A DNA stretch of 45,241 bases. It comes from Phycisphaerae bacterium (GTDB taxonomy: Bacteria; Planctomycetota; Phycisphaerae; Phycisphaerales; SM1A02). The translations under genes and the position numbers were made by a program. A model generated the notes under the pieces. The model saw nothing but the letters and a program-made list of their open reading frames with translations, did no database searches and was not told where the DNA came from. Positions within the stretch are counted from its first letter, which is position 1. Every line of letters starts with the position of its first letter. This document shows positions 36,975 through 45,241 of this stretch, one piece after another. Location of the stretch: the NCBI GenBank assembly GCA_002702575.1, contig PAAJ01000022.1, forward strand, positions 63,118 to 108,358. Direction: 5' to 3'.

Positions 36975-38030
36975 ATGAACATGATGATCAACACTCCACC
37001 AACCTTTCTGGCGATGACCCCATGGGCCATCGTGGGCATCTCGGTCGGCGGTCTGGTTCTTCTGATCATCGTCCTCTTCCTCTTCCAGTACATCGGCCTC
37101 TATGTCCAGGCCTGGATTTCCGGTGCACCGGTCCGCTTCATCGATCTGGTCATGATGCGTTTCCGGAAGGTCCGACCACGGGTCATCGTCGAGAATCGAA
37201 TCACCGCCAAGAAGGCGGGGATCGATCTTCCGACCGCCCTGCTGGAATCCCACTACCTCGCCGGTGGACGCGTCACCAACGTGGTTCGCTCTCTGATTGC
37301 AGCCGACAAGGCACGAATCGATTTGTCCTGGCCGGTGGCGACGGCGATCGATCTGGCAGGCCGCGACATTCTGGAAGCCGTGCGGACATCCGTGAACCCG
37401 AAGGTCATCGACTGCCCCAGTCCTGAAAGTGGCAAGACCACCATTGATGCCGTCGCGAAAGACGGCATCAAGCTCAAGGCGCGTGCCCGCGTCACCGTTC
37501 GAACGAACATCGCACAGCTGGTCGGTGGTGCGACCGAAGAGACGATCATCGCCCGTGTCGGCGAAGGCATCGTCTCGACCATCGGTTCCGCAGCCAACCA
37601 CCTGGCCGTGCTCGAGAATCCCGACAACATTTCACGAACCGTGCTCGAGAAGGGTCTGGATGCCGGAACGGCCTATGAGATCCTCTCGATCGATATCGCC
37701 GACATCGATGTGGGCGAGAACATCGGTGCCCGCCTCCAGGCCGACCAGGCCGGCGCGGATACCAAGCGATTCCAGGCAAAGGCCGAGCAGCGTCGCGCCA
37801 TGGCTGTTGCCCAGGAAGCCGAATTCAAGGCGGAAGCCCAGAAGAACAGGGCCCAGGTCATTCTCGCGGAAGCCGAGATTCCCAAGGCCATGGCGGATGC
37901 CTTCCGTGGTGGCAACATGGGCATCATGGACTACTACCGCATGAAGAACGTGATTGCCGATACCGATATGCGTTCCTCGATCGCGGATGATGAGGATTCG
38001 AACAGTTCCGGCCCGATGGTCAGCGACTGA
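36975..38030 (+). CDS. floA: Flotillin-like protein FloA
   Basis: 351-residue flotillin-like protein of the FloA/YqfA (UPF0365) family, which organises functional membrane microdomains. An N-terminal membrane segment (about 17-43) is followed by [25 protein letters not shown], the family signature, then an SPFH-like domain ([28 protein letters not shown]) and a coiled-coil-like Ala/Glu/Gln-rich region ([20 protein letters not shown]) ending in [27 protein letters not shown]. The ATG at 36975 has AGAGGAGAG upstream, preferred to the in-frame ATG at 36948. It follows two NfeD genes, matching the nfeD-floA pairing known from Bacillus. Confidence 0.95.
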   Translation: MNMMINTPPTFLAMTPWAIVGISVGGLVLLIIVLFLFQYIGLYVQAWISGAPVRFIDLVMMRFRKVRPRVIVENRITAKKAGIDLPTALLESHYLAGGRVTNVVRSLIAADKARIDLSWPVATAIDLAGRDILEAVRTSVNPKVIDCPSPESGKTTIDAVAKDGIKLKARARVTVRTNIAQLVGGATEETIIARVGEGIVSTIGSAANHLAVLENPDNISRTVLEKGLDAGTAYEILSIDIADIDVGENIGARLQADQAGADTKRFQAKAEQRRAMAVAQEAEFKAEAQKNRAQVILAEAEIPKAMADAFRGGNMGIMDYYRMKNVIADTDMRSSIADDEDSNSSGPMVSD

Positions 38031-38062
38031 CTCGATGACCCCGGGGAGTTGATCCCGCAACC

Positions 38063-39361
38063 ATGACATTGAACACCATGCTGGCAGTGACGGATTCAAG
38101 CCCGGATGAGGTGACCGTCGTCGTTCTCGCATGCCTGCTGCCATTGATGCTCGTGATGAGTGCCTTCTTCAGCGGATCCGAGACCGCGCTGTTCTCTCTC
38201 AATCCTTCCCAGCGGCAGGAGATGAGAAAGACCGGTGGAAGCGGCGCGCGCATGGCATTGAGTCTGCTGCAGGAACCTCGCATGCTGCTCATCACGCTGC
38301 TGCTTGGAAACATGACCGCCAACGTCCTCTATTTCGTGATCAGCTCGTCACTGCTCATGTGGTACTCGCCCGGCTGGGTGGCCAAGCTTGCGATCGCAGC
38401 AGGCACACTGCTGGTCATCGTGGTTCTGGGAGAGGTCCTTCCCAAGATGGCGGCTTCCGCAGCACCCCGAAGGTTCTCTTCATTCGTCTCCCCCATCCTG
38501 ATGATCGTCCATCGATTCATCATGCCACTTCGGGTCGCGGTCAATGCTGGAATCGTGAAACCCATCAGTCGCATCACGACTGGGGCGAATCAAGCCGAAG
38601 GCCTGACCGCCAGCGAACTGGAGAAACTCCTCGCGCATTCCTCCGCAAGCGGTGTCGTGAATCGGGAGGAACAGCAGACGCTCTCCGATGTCCTGAAACT
38701 CGGCAGCATGACCGTGCGGAAGTCCATGACTCCACGAACCCGCGCCATCACCATTCATGTCGATGAATCACACGAAGAGATTCGAAAGCTGATCACACGC
38801 CACCATTTCACGAGAATTCCCGTTCATGGCGATGATCTCGATGACATCAGAGGCGTGCTTCCCGTGAAGGACTGGCTTCGTGCACCCGACGGCACATCAC
38901 TCGAAGACGTGATGGTGAAACCCGTCTTCATTCCGGAAGTCGTCACCCTCGAACGGGCGCTCGAAATGTTCCGCGAAAACGGCATTGTCTTCGCCATCGT
39001 CGTCGACGAGTACGGCGGCACGGCGGGTGTCATCGCATTGCAGGACATCGTCGAGGAACTCATCGGTGACATCGCCGAACCGGGCGCCTCCCTGTCCATG
39101 CCCCCACGTCCAATCGGACCCGGCCGCTGGATGGTGGATGGGGATACGGGTATTCGTCATCTCCAGGACATGCTGGGCCCGTTGCCGGAACATACGCATG
39201 CCGCAACACTGGGCGGCCTGATCACTGCGAAGCTCGGTCACCTTCCGAAGAATGGCGACCGTGTCATCATCGGAGAACTCACGCTCGATGTGAACCATGC
39301 CGAAGATGGCCATGTGACTTCGGTGATCATGTCCCATCGCAACCCGGAGGATGCATCATGA
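38063..39361 (+). CDS. CNNM/CorC-HlyC family protein with CBS pair
   Basis: 432-residue membrane protein: DUF21/CNNM transmembrane domain (about 20-195; SAFFSGSETALFSLNPSQR, LLITLLLGNMTANVLYFVISS, VLGEVLPKMAA), a CBS-domain pair (about 215-335; VRKSMTPRTRAITIHVDES, FTRIPVHGDDLDDIRGVLPVKDWL, FAIVVDEYGGTAGVIALQDIVEELIGDI) and a C-terminal CorC_HlyC domain. CNNM proteins are linked to Mg2+ (or Na+/Mg2+) efflux and homeostasis. It starts 32 nt after floA and overlaps a second CNNM gene by 4 nt. The CBS DEYGGTAG motif is intact. Confidence 0.92.
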   Translation: MTLNTMLAVTDSSPDEVTVVVLACLLPLMLVMSAFFSGSETALFSLNPSQRQEMRKTGGSGARMALSLLQEPRMLLITLLLGNMTANVLYFVISSSLLMWYSPGWVAKLAIAAGTLLVIVVLGEVLPKMAASAAPRRFSSFVSPILMIVHRFIMPLRVAVNAGIVKPISRITTGANQAEGLTASELEKLLAHSSASGVVNREEQQTLSDVLKLGSMTVRKSMTPRTRAITIHVDESHEEIRKLITRHHFTRIPVHGDDLDDIRGVLPVKDWLRAPDGTSLEDVMVKPVFIPEVVTLERALEMFRENGIVFAIVVDEYGGTAGVIALQDIVEELIGDIAEPGASLSMPPRPIGPGRWMVDGDTGIRHLQDMLGPLPEHTHAATLGGLITAKLGHLPKNGDRVIIGELTLDVNHAEDGHVTSVIMSHRNPEDAS

Positions 39362-40326
39362 CCCCGGGTGGCTGGATACTCATGGGCCTGTTCGTCCTGC
39401 TTGGCGTCGTCGGCAGTGCGCTGTATTCCGGCATGGAGACCGGTCTCTACACGCTCAGCCGGGTTCGCCTCGATGTCCGGGCATCGGAGAACGATCGTCG
39501 TGCGCGTTCGCTGCAGCGACTGGTTTCGAGACCGGCCCTCATGCTGGCCGTCCTTCTGCTTGCGAACAACATCTGCAACTACCTTGGAAGTTACGGAATC
39601 GCCGGGATGCTGGACGCCTCGGGATTCACCCCCGGTGAAAGCGTCGTGATCAACGCGATTATCCTGGTGCCCTTGCTGTTCGTCTTCGGCGAAGTGCTGC
39701 CGAAGGATCTTTTCAGACAGAACACGGATCGATGGTCCTACTCATGCGCCGGCCTGATTGAGGGAACTCGTCGAATCCTGACATGGACCGGTCTCGCGCC
39801 ACTGGTCGCTGCCGTTGGCAGCAAGCTGGGACATGGAGACTCGACCATCGTGCCCGCTCGTCAACGGATGGCGGATCTGCTGCGTGAAGGGATGTCGATC
39901 GGGGTGCTCTCGGAATCCCAGACGGAACTGGTCGACCGTGCACTCCTGTTGAGAGATCGACCCGTCATCAATGAAATGATTCCATGGGATGACGTCCAGA
40001 CGATTCCAGAACTGGCAGATGCGTCAACACGTTCCAAACTGGCCGCCAGGCAGTCCCACACGAGACTTCCGGTGGTGGATGAAAAGGGACACGTCACCGG
40101 TGTGATCTCGATCATCGACCTGCTGCTGAATCCCGACCACAGCGTCGCCGATCAATTGCAGAGACCGGTCGTGATCGCGACGACACTCACCGTCCAGGAA
40201 GCCATGGCTCATCTGCGTGATCATCAGGCATCGATGGCGATCATCCAGGATGGCGATGAGCCCCGCGGCATCGTGACCATGAAGGATCTGGTCGAGGTTC
40301 TCATCGGTGAACTGACCGCCTGGTAG
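39358..40326 (+). CDS. Second CNNM-family protein, lacking the CorC_HlyC domain
   Basis: 322-residue relative of the preceding gene: CNNM transmembrane domain (about 5-175; GSALYSGMETGLYTLSRVRLDVRAS, LLLANNICNYLGSYGIA, FVFGEVLPKDLFRQ) and a CBS pair (about 195-320; INEMIPWDDVQTIPELAD, HTRLPVVDEKGHVTGVISIIDLLL, ASMAIIQDGDEPRGIVTMKDLVEVLIGEL). It stops right after the CBS pair, so the C-terminal CorC_HlyC domain is absent. The 4-nt overlap suggests the two proteins are made together and may form a heterodimer; CNNM proteins are dimeric. It ends 6 nt before the convergent hydrolase stop. Confidence 0.9.
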   Translation: MTPGGWILMGLFVLLGVVGSALYSGMETGLYTLSRVRLDVRASENDRRARSLQRLVSRPALMLAVLLLANNICNYLGSYGIAGMLDASGFTPGESVVINAIILVPLLFVFGEVLPKDLFRQNTDRWSYSCAGLIEGTRRILTWTGLAPLVAAVGSKLGHGDSTIVPARQRMADLLREGMSIGVLSESQTELVDRALLLRDRPVINEMIPWDDVQTIPELADASTRSKLAARQSHTRLPVVDEKGHVTGVISIIDLLLNPDHSVADQLQRPVVIATTLTVQEAMAHLRDHQASMAIIQDGDEPRGIVTMKDLVEVLIGELTAW

Positions 40327-40332
40327 ATCGAA

Positions 40333-42591
40333 TCAACCGGGAACCAGCTCGATCGTGCGAACGGCCTCACCGGGCTGCATGGCAGTCGGGTCTCCCCGAT
40401 GCCATTCCATGTGAAAATCCATCCAGTGCGGTGAATCATGTCGACCACTCTGGCCACCGGGTGTCTGAAGAATGGCACGCTCCGGATGGGCCGGATCGAT
40501 CACCATCCGGGCACTGGCACCGAACTGCCTGCCCGTCACGCGGACGGAGCCCCAGTAGCCGGATTGCGGCAGCTTCACCGACATCGAATTCTTCATGAAC
40601 GACGGCAGTGCGGAAATCAGCGGATGATTGATCTCAGACGTGTTCTGCTCACCCCATGATGTGTCGAAGCCCTGTTCATCGGCGGCCATCGATACGACGG
40701 TCTCCTCGAAGAGACGCCGGTGCAGGTCCTGCCAGGACTCGTAGCCGGCTGGAACATGTTCAACCGGAAGTTGTTCATGGACATGTCGAATGGGCGCCTC
40801 GGGCAAGGAGTATCCCGAGGCCTGTACACCGGCCGCATCCATGAGATGTCTTCGAACAGCCGCATCCAGTTGTCTTCGATAACGGATCAGCACACGGATT
40901 CCGGTCTGATCGGCATCGGAACAACCATTCCAGTCCTGGACCATCGATCGAGCCATCCGGACACGCTCATCCGGATGATTCTCCGGAACGGCCGAGAGCA
41001 GAATATTTCTGTAGAGCTCCAGACCGGGAACCCGCGTATCCAGCTGCATCGCGAGCATGTCGGATTCATCCAGACCGGTTCGATCACCAAGCAACTCGAC
41101 GATGCGTTCGACCCGATCCGGCGAAGCCCATTCCTCACCAAGCAGACGCCCCCGATCGAGCGAAACCGTTCGATTGTTGGCGCTGTAGAGGATGCCATCT
41201 TCAGGATTGATGATCACTGGACGAAGTGACTCATCAAGTGGCCCGTCCCAACCTCGTGAACCATCCGCCCAGGACACTGGATAACGACCATCGAAACCTC
41301 GACGCGAGGGCAGCCAACCGGTGAGGATCCAACCGATCTGCCCCTGATCATCGGCCAGCAGGACATTCTGCGGAGGACCATGCCAGCCACGAAGGATGTC
41401 GACGGCTTCCTGCACGCTTCGCGCGTTCGCCATTCCCAGGACGTTGATGTTCGTCGCTTCGGGAAGAAGTGCCGTCCATGAGACGGCGATGGGTCGTCCC
41501 TCGTGATCCTCGTCAACGACCGGGCCCCATCGGGTCCAGGTGGTCTCCAGTGTTTCCGGATCGCCACCGGCGATCTGGATCATCTCCTCATGGACGACAA
41601 ACGGCTCCCAGCCGTCCGGTACTCGATATCTGGTCGGGTCGTCCGGGTCGACTTCGATGATGACATAGTCCTGCCGATCGATGGTCGCATTGGTGAAGCC
41701 CCATGCGACGGAACCGTTGGTACCGATGATCACGCCGGGAAGACCAGGAAGCGACAACCCCGTCATCTCCACATCCGGCCATTCGATCCGGATTCGATAC
41801 CAGATCGTGGGAAGTGTCAGCATGAGATGCGGATCATTGGCCAAGAGCGCGCTTCCACTGGCCGTTCGCGAACCTGCAACAGCCCAGTTGTTCGAACCGG
41901 GCTGTTCACCGCTGGGCGGATCATCGAAGTCATCCAGGTTTCCGGGACCGTCACCTTCACCAGCAGGCGACGGCAGCGGCGGCATGGCTTCGGGACCCTC
42001 AGTCGCCTTGAGCATGGGACGATCCCTTGGGTCGTTGGCCGTCAGCAGAAAGTCGATCCACGCCGGGTCCGCATCGCGATGCAGAATCCAACGCTGCAGT
42101 TCGATTCGTGAACTTCTCGTGAGCGTCATGGTCATGCTGAGATTCACGAGCAAAGAATCCACCGGTGTCCATGGCTCGGGTTCGACGCGCATCATGAGAT
42201 ACTCGGTCGGAACCGATTCCAGACTCGCAAGACCTTCATTCACGCCTTCCGCATAGGCCTCGAGAATGGACTGCTCTTCCTTTGAAAGCCTGTTGAAGAT
42301 CGCCTCGCAGGTACTTCGTCCGCGGTAGATCCGGTTCTTCCGATCCGTGCTCACCATCAGCTTCCCGGCAAGTCCCGCGATTTCTCCAGCCGCATAGCGT
42401 CGCATCATGTCCATCTGGAAGAAACGGTCATGGGCGTGGAGATACCCTTCGCCTCGATAGGCATCAAGCATGTCGGCTGCCATGACCGTTGGAACGCCAC
42501 GATCATCGATCTCGATCGTGACCGGTGCGTCCAGCGACTTCATCGTCAGCGATCCCATGGTTGTCAACAGGATCAGACACAACAGAGACAT
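40333..42591 (-). CDS. Penicillin acylase family N-terminal nucleophile hydrolase
   Basis: 752-residue precursor of the penicillin G acylase/acyl-homoserine-lactone acylase family. The order is short hydrophobic N-terminus (possible secretion signal), alpha subunit (VTIEIDDRGVPTVMA, GYLHAHDRFFQMDMMRRYAAGEIA), acidic linker (about 205-228), then the self-cleavage site GSNNWAVAGS with nucleophile S233, and the beta subunit (ALLANDPHLMLTLPTIWY, GLPGVIIGTNGSVAWGFTN). Members cleave acyl side chains from beta-lactams, homoserine lactones or other amides; substrate unknown. It starts 2 nt after the recJ stop, so it is probably expressed with recJ. Confidence 0.93.
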   Translation of the reverse strand: MSLLCLILLTTMGSLTMKSLDAPVTIEIDDRGVPTVMAADMLDAYRGEGYLHAHDRFFQMDMMRRYAAGEIAGLAGKLMVSTDRKNRIYRGRSTCEAIFNRLSKEEQSILEAYAEGVNEGLASLESVPTEYLMMRVEPEPWTPVDSLLVNLSMTMTLTRSSRIELQRWILHRDADPAWIDFLLTANDPRDRPMLKATEGPEAMPPLPSPAGEGDGPGNLDDFDDPPSGEQPGSNNWAVAGSRTASGSALLANDPHLMLTLPTIWYRIRIEWPDVEMTGLSLPGLPGVIIGTNGSVAWGFTNATIDRQDYVIIEVDPDDPTRYRVPDGWEPFVVHEEMIQIAGGDPETLETTWTRWGPVVDEDHEGRPIAVSWTALLPEATNINVLGMANARSVQEAVDILRGWHGPPQNVLLADDQGQIGWILTGWLPSRRGFDGRYPVSWADGSRGWDGPLDESLRPVIINPEDGILYSANNRTVSLDRGRLLGEEWASPDRVERIVELLGDRTGLDESDMLAMQLDTRVPGLELYRNILLSAVPENHPDERVRMARSMVQDWNGCSDADQTGIRVLIRYRRQLDAAVRRHLMDAAGVQASGYSLPEAPIRHVHEQLPVEHVPAGYESWQDLHRRLFEETVVSMAADEQGFDTSWGEQNTSEINHPLISALPSFMKNSMSVKLPQSGYWGSVRVTGRQFGASARMVIDPAHPERAILQTPGGQSGRHDSPHWMDFHMEWHRGDPTAMQPGEAVRTIELVPG

Positions 42592-42593
42592 GA

Positions 42594-44339
42594 TCAGACT
42601 CCTCCTTCGCAGGCCAGGTCATCCACCACGAGACAGGGTCGCCGGCTGTAATCGTCGATCTCGAGCTTTCCGACCACATTCACCTGTCGGCTGCGAAGTG
42701 CATCACAACGCTCCGCCTGCCCCCACCAGATGGCTTCAAGCGGCGGAGCCGCGCCGGCTTCATCCTTCAACTTCAACTTCAGATGATCCGAGGTCTTTCC
42801 AAACGGCACGGCATGGATGATGGTCATGTCGCGGAGAAGAACACGAGGGGCTGGGTTTCCACGACCGAACGGCCGAAGTTCCGTCAACTGCATGATGGCG
42901 GAGTTCGTGATTTCCAGTCGCATGATTTCCGTATCGATCTTGAGTTCCGGCATCAGATCCTGTGGTGCAATGTGCTCACTGGCATGCGAGATGATCGCTT
43001 CTGCGAAATCATCAAAGCAATTGCTTTCAACCGTCATGCCGGCAGCCATGTCATGCCCGCCATAGGTGACGATGTGTTCTTCACAATGAGCCAATGCACC
43101 GTGAATGGAATAGCCGTTGATGCTTCGAGCCGAGCCTCGACACTGCCCACCATCATCCTGCATCAGAATCGTCGGTCTTCCATAGAGTTCCACCAGTCTG
43201 GAACAGACGATACCCACCACACCGGGATGCCAGTCCGGATGACGCAGCACGATGGCATGCCGTCCCGGTTCCGTCATCCCCTGCTCGACCGCCATCTCCT
43301 TGGCCTGCTCGAGGATCGAACGTTCGACTTCCTGTCTCTTTCGGTTCAGACTCGAGAGTGTCCTGGCGAGTTCGTCAGCCCGAGGCCCATCGGCGGTGGT
43401 GAAGAGTTCGATGGCGTCCCGTGCATGACCCATGCGACCAGCTGCGTTGAGCCGAGGCCCCATGCGGAAACCGACAACCTGGGCATCCTGCTTGCCGCTT
43501 CCGGTTCCCGAGACATCCAGCAGGGATTGCACACCCGTGTTCCGACATCCTTCCATGTGACGAAGGCCGTAATGCGCAATGACCCGGTTCTCACCGTAGA
43601 GAGGCATCACATCCGCAATGGTTCCCATCGCAGCAAGACACAAGCCGTCCATGAGAATGTTCCTCAGTGACGCCCCCACATCGCTTGATCCACTCACGTG
43701 TCGTGCCAGGTGAAGCGCCACCTTCCAGGCCACTCCTGCGCCCGCCAGTTCCGGAAAGTCATGCTCCTGCCCGGGAAGACCGGGATGCACGATTGCGGCG
43801 GCGTCTGGAAGTCGTCCATCATCACGAGCTCGATGGTGATCCGTGATGATCAGTTCAAGGCCGAGTTCCCTGGCGAGGGCCGCTTCCTCGACTGCCGTGA
43901 TCCCGCAATCGACACTGATGATCGTCCTGGCACCGTCCTCGGCAAGCGATCGAATCGCTTCGGGGTTCAGTCCATAGCCTTCTTCCAGTCGGTGCGGCAC
44001 ATAACTCGAAACCGGTGCCTCTGGATCGATCGTCTTCATGACATGCCACAGGATCGAGGTCGCCGTAATGCCATCCACGTCGTAATCGCCATAGATGACG
44101 ATTGGACGATGGGCCTCGAGGGAATCAGCCAGGATCCGGGCGGCCTCTTCGATGCCGGCCAGCGGTGCAGGCTCGGTCACCTCATGCAGATCAGGCGAGA
44201 GAAAGGCCTCGATCGCCTCGGGATCCGTCAGACCCCGGGCCTGGAGGATCCGGTCACGGAGTTCCATGCCTTCCGGGGTCGCCCCGGGTAGTCGCCATCT
44301 CTTGGTGAGTCCCTTCACATCAGCAGGGTACGACTCCAT
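42594..44339 (-). CDS. recJ: Single-stranded-DNA-specific exonuclease RecJ
   Basis: 581-residue DHH-family 5'-3' single-strand exonuclease used in recombination and mismatch repair. Motifs: VIYGDYDVDGITATSILWH (GDYDVDG at 84-90), ISVDCGITA, ITDHHRARDD (DHH at 167-169), LCLAAMGTIADVMPL, RLNAAGRMGHARDAIELF, then the DHHA1 region with VVGIVCSRLVELYGRPTILM and GHDMAAGM, and a C-terminal OB-like domain with LRPFGRGNPAPRVLL. Length matches the core RecJ. A 116-nt divergent region separates it from the kinase gene; the strand has no clear Shine-Dalgarno at the ATG, and GTG at residue 8 is an alternative start. Confidence 0.96.
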   Translation of the reverse strand: MESYPADVKGLTKRWRLPGATPEGMELRDRILQARGLTDPEAIEAFLSPDLHEVTEPAPLAGIEEAARILADSLEAHRPIVIYGDYDVDGITATSILWHVMKTIDPEAPVSSYVPHRLEEGYGLNPEAIRSLAEDGARTIISVDCGITAVEEAALARELGLELIITDHHRARDDGRLPDAAAIVHPGLPGQEHDFPELAGAGVAWKVALHLARHVSGSSDVGASLRNILMDGLCLAAMGTIADVMPLYGENRVIAHYGLRHMEGCRNTGVQSLLDVSGTGSGKQDAQVVGFRMGPRLNAAGRMGHARDAIELFTTADGPRADELARTLSSLNRKRQEVERSILEQAKEMAVEQGMTEPGRHAIVLRHPDWHPGVVGIVCSRLVELYGRPTILMQDDGGQCRGSARSINGYSIHGALAHCEEHIVTYGGHDMAAGMTVESNCFDDFAEAIISHASEHIAPQDLMPELKIDTEIMRLEITNSAIMQLTELRPFGRGNPAPRVLLRDMTIIHAVPFGKTSDHLKLKLKDEAGAAPPLEAIWWGQAERCDALRSRQVNVVGKLEIDDYSRRPCLVVDDLACEGGV

Positions 44340-44455
44340 CAGCCTTCAAGCCAGTTCCACGGCCCATCCCCAGCCCCGAAAAGGTGCCTGCTTGCCAACC
44401 TCGTCAGTCCTGCGATACTGCACGCCTGCCATCTCAACCGGGTGGCCAATACACC

Positions 44456-45076
44456 ATGCCAGAACGACTCAAGACCATCCTGCTCTTCGGCCAACCAGGT
44501 GTCGGCAAGGGCACTCAGGGCACGATCATCGGATCCGTGCCCGGCTTCGTCCATCTTGCCACAGGCGACATGTTCCGCGGCCTCGACCGCGAATCGGAAC
44601 TGGGCCAGGAGTTCCTGAAGTACTCCACCCAGGGCCTGCTGGTCCCAGATGAACTGACCTGTCGATTCTGGCAGCAGTACGTCCAGGGACTCATCGACAC
44701 CAACAAGTACAAACCCGATTCGGATCTGCTCCTGCTCGATGGCATTCCTCGAAGCGTGGAACAGGCCCGGATCCTCAAAGACCATATCGAGGTCCTCCGT
44801 GTGATCCATCTCGTCTGCAAGGACAGCGATTCTCTGGTCACTCGGATGAAGAAACGGGCCGAGCAGCAGAATCGACCCGATGATGCCGATGAGGAAGTCA
44901 TTCGAAGACGCATTCAGGTCTACCAGGACGAAACCCGACCGGTCCTCGATCATTACGACGCCTCGAAGATCGTGGAGATCGATGCCATCGGACTGCCGGG
45001 CGACATCCTGCAGAACATCCTCAATGCCATCATGCCCGCCGCCAAGGGTGCGATCCGGAATCCATTCGGCAATTAG
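44456..45076 (+). CDS. adk: Adenylate kinase family protein, short-LID type
   Basis: 206-residue nucleoside monophosphate kinase (AMP + ATP to 2 ADP in most members). P-loop GQPGVGKGTQG (12-22), GDMFRGLDRES for the NMP-binding helix (usually GDLLR), DGIPRSVEQA (usually DGFPRT) and the C-terminal RRRIQVYQDETRPVLDHY. The LID is short (RAEQQNRPDDADEE) with no zinc-binding Cys cluster, unlike the ~30-residue-longer LID of most bacterial Adk. The substitutions leave some doubt about nucleotide preference. The ATG at 44456 is used; the frame opens at 44384 but the family N-terminus begins here. ssrA follows. Confidence 0.88.
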   Translation: MPERLKTILLFGQPGVGKGTQGTIIGSVPGFVHLATGDMFRGLDRESELGQEFLKYSTQGLLVPDELTCRFWQQYVQGLIDTNKYKPDSDLLLLDGIPRSVEQARILKDHIEVLRVIHLVCKDSDSLVTRMKKRAEQQNRPDDADEEVIRRRIQVYQDETRPVLDHYDASKIVEIDAIGLPGDILQNILNAIMPAAKGAIRNPFGN

Positions 45077-45108
45077 CACTTGCCTCCTTTGTGACATCCT
45101 TTGGCCGG

Positions 45109-45114
45109 TATAAT
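45109..45114 (+). promoter_or_regulatory. TATAAT -10 box of ssrA
   Basis: A perfect TATAAT, preceded by a poor -35 (TTTGTG, 15 nt upstream), lies 51 nt before the expected mature 5' end of tmRNA. Transcription would start near 45121, giving a ~45-nt 5' leader to be removed by RNase P. Confidence 0.55.
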
Positions 45115-45121
45115 GATCGAT

Positions 45122-45143
45122 TGGCAGGTCATTGAGCCTGCCA
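45122..45143 (+). other. Hairpin in the presumed pre-tmRNA leader
   Basis: TGGCAGG and CCTGCCA form an exact 7-bp stem around an 8-nt loop. It begins directly after the predicted start of ssrA transcription. With no T-run after it, it is more likely a leader hairpin than an adk terminator. Confidence 0.4.
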
Positions 45144-45165
45144 TGACTGTCGCTCTTTGACATCT

Positions 45166-45241
45166 GGGGCCGAATGGTATCGACCGGGCAGGGAAGGCTC
45201 GTCGTTGCGCCTTCGTGGAGCATCGCGACACGTAAAACGGA
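45166..45241 (+). ncRNA. ssrA: tmRNA (ssrA), 5' part; continues beyond the window
   Basis: The sequence from GGGGCCGAATGGTATCGACC matches the conserved tmRNA 5' end (GGGGCnGA...GGnnTCGAC), which pairs with the 3' end to form the tRNA-like acceptor and D-arm region. Downstream, the CGTAAAACGGA run resembles the CGTAAA segment in the 5' part of tmRNAs. tmRNA with SmpB frees stalled ribosomes and tags the unfinished protein. The tag reading frame and 3' half lie beyond position 45241. Confidence 0.85.

Noticed and set aside
45157-45162. Perfect TTGACA
   Set aside because: It lies 4 nt before the mature tmRNA 5' end, so it cannot be the -35 for ssrA, and no -10 follows at suitable spacing.

Overview
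The window reads as a chromosomal segment from a Gram-negative planctomycete, most likely of the class Phycisphaerae. The reasons are an alternative complex III (ACIII) operon running straight into an A2-type caa3 oxidase, tandem prepilin-like proteins with planctomycete-style C-termini, a fused AroD-AroE enzyme, LPS-core genes, an NfeD/flotillin pair, and many genes with no Shine-Dalgarno sequence. The taxonomy is inferred from gene content; no rRNA is present to confirm it. Apart from the cut genes at both ends the genes are intact. I see no insertion sequence, phage or CRISPR.

Region 1 (1-14024, minus strand) is one respiratory operon: actA-actB-actC-actD-actE-actF, a small membrane protein, a SCO copper chaperone, coxB (with fused cytochrome c), coxA, coxC, a subunit IV, and a second Cox3-like gene cut by the left edge. 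Most junctions overlap by 1-13 nt or are separated by a few bases. ACIII takes electrons from quinol and passes them through cytochrome c domains to the oxidase.

Region 2 (14241-24866) holds housekeeping and maintenance genes on both strands: tatD, a BtuF-like binding protein, a DUF1573 protein, clpB, a small lipoprotein, aroC, hslU without hslV beside it, the aroDE fusion, and a DUF2470/HugZ-like protein.

Region 3 (24860-30271, minus) holds an Eis-like acetyltransferase followed by a four-gene block, waaC-like/maf/lpxK/hldE, for lipid A and heptose core synthesis plus a Maf pyrophosphatase.

Region 4 (30401-40326, mostly plus) holds a membrane-anchored Ser/Thr kinase with a GspE-N-like front end, ridA (minus), a structured intergenic region of about 380 bp, two tandem prepilin-like genes, then a membrane cluster nfeD(protease)-nfeD-floA-CNNM-CNNM.

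Region 5 (40333-45241) holds a penicillin-acylase-family hydrolase and recJ (minus), a short-LID adenylate kinase (plus), and the 5' part of ssrA (tmRNA), cut by the right edge.

Two features recur across the window. Several genes carry a -10-like hexamer 6-11 nt before the start codon, which suggests leaderless transcripts. Convergent gene pairs abut or overlap with no room for hairpin terminators. I found no clear new defence or mobile system. The most unusual items are the structured ridA/prepilin intergenic region, the kinase fusion, the large Cox3 insertion, and the Fur-like operator candidate before the respiratory operon.
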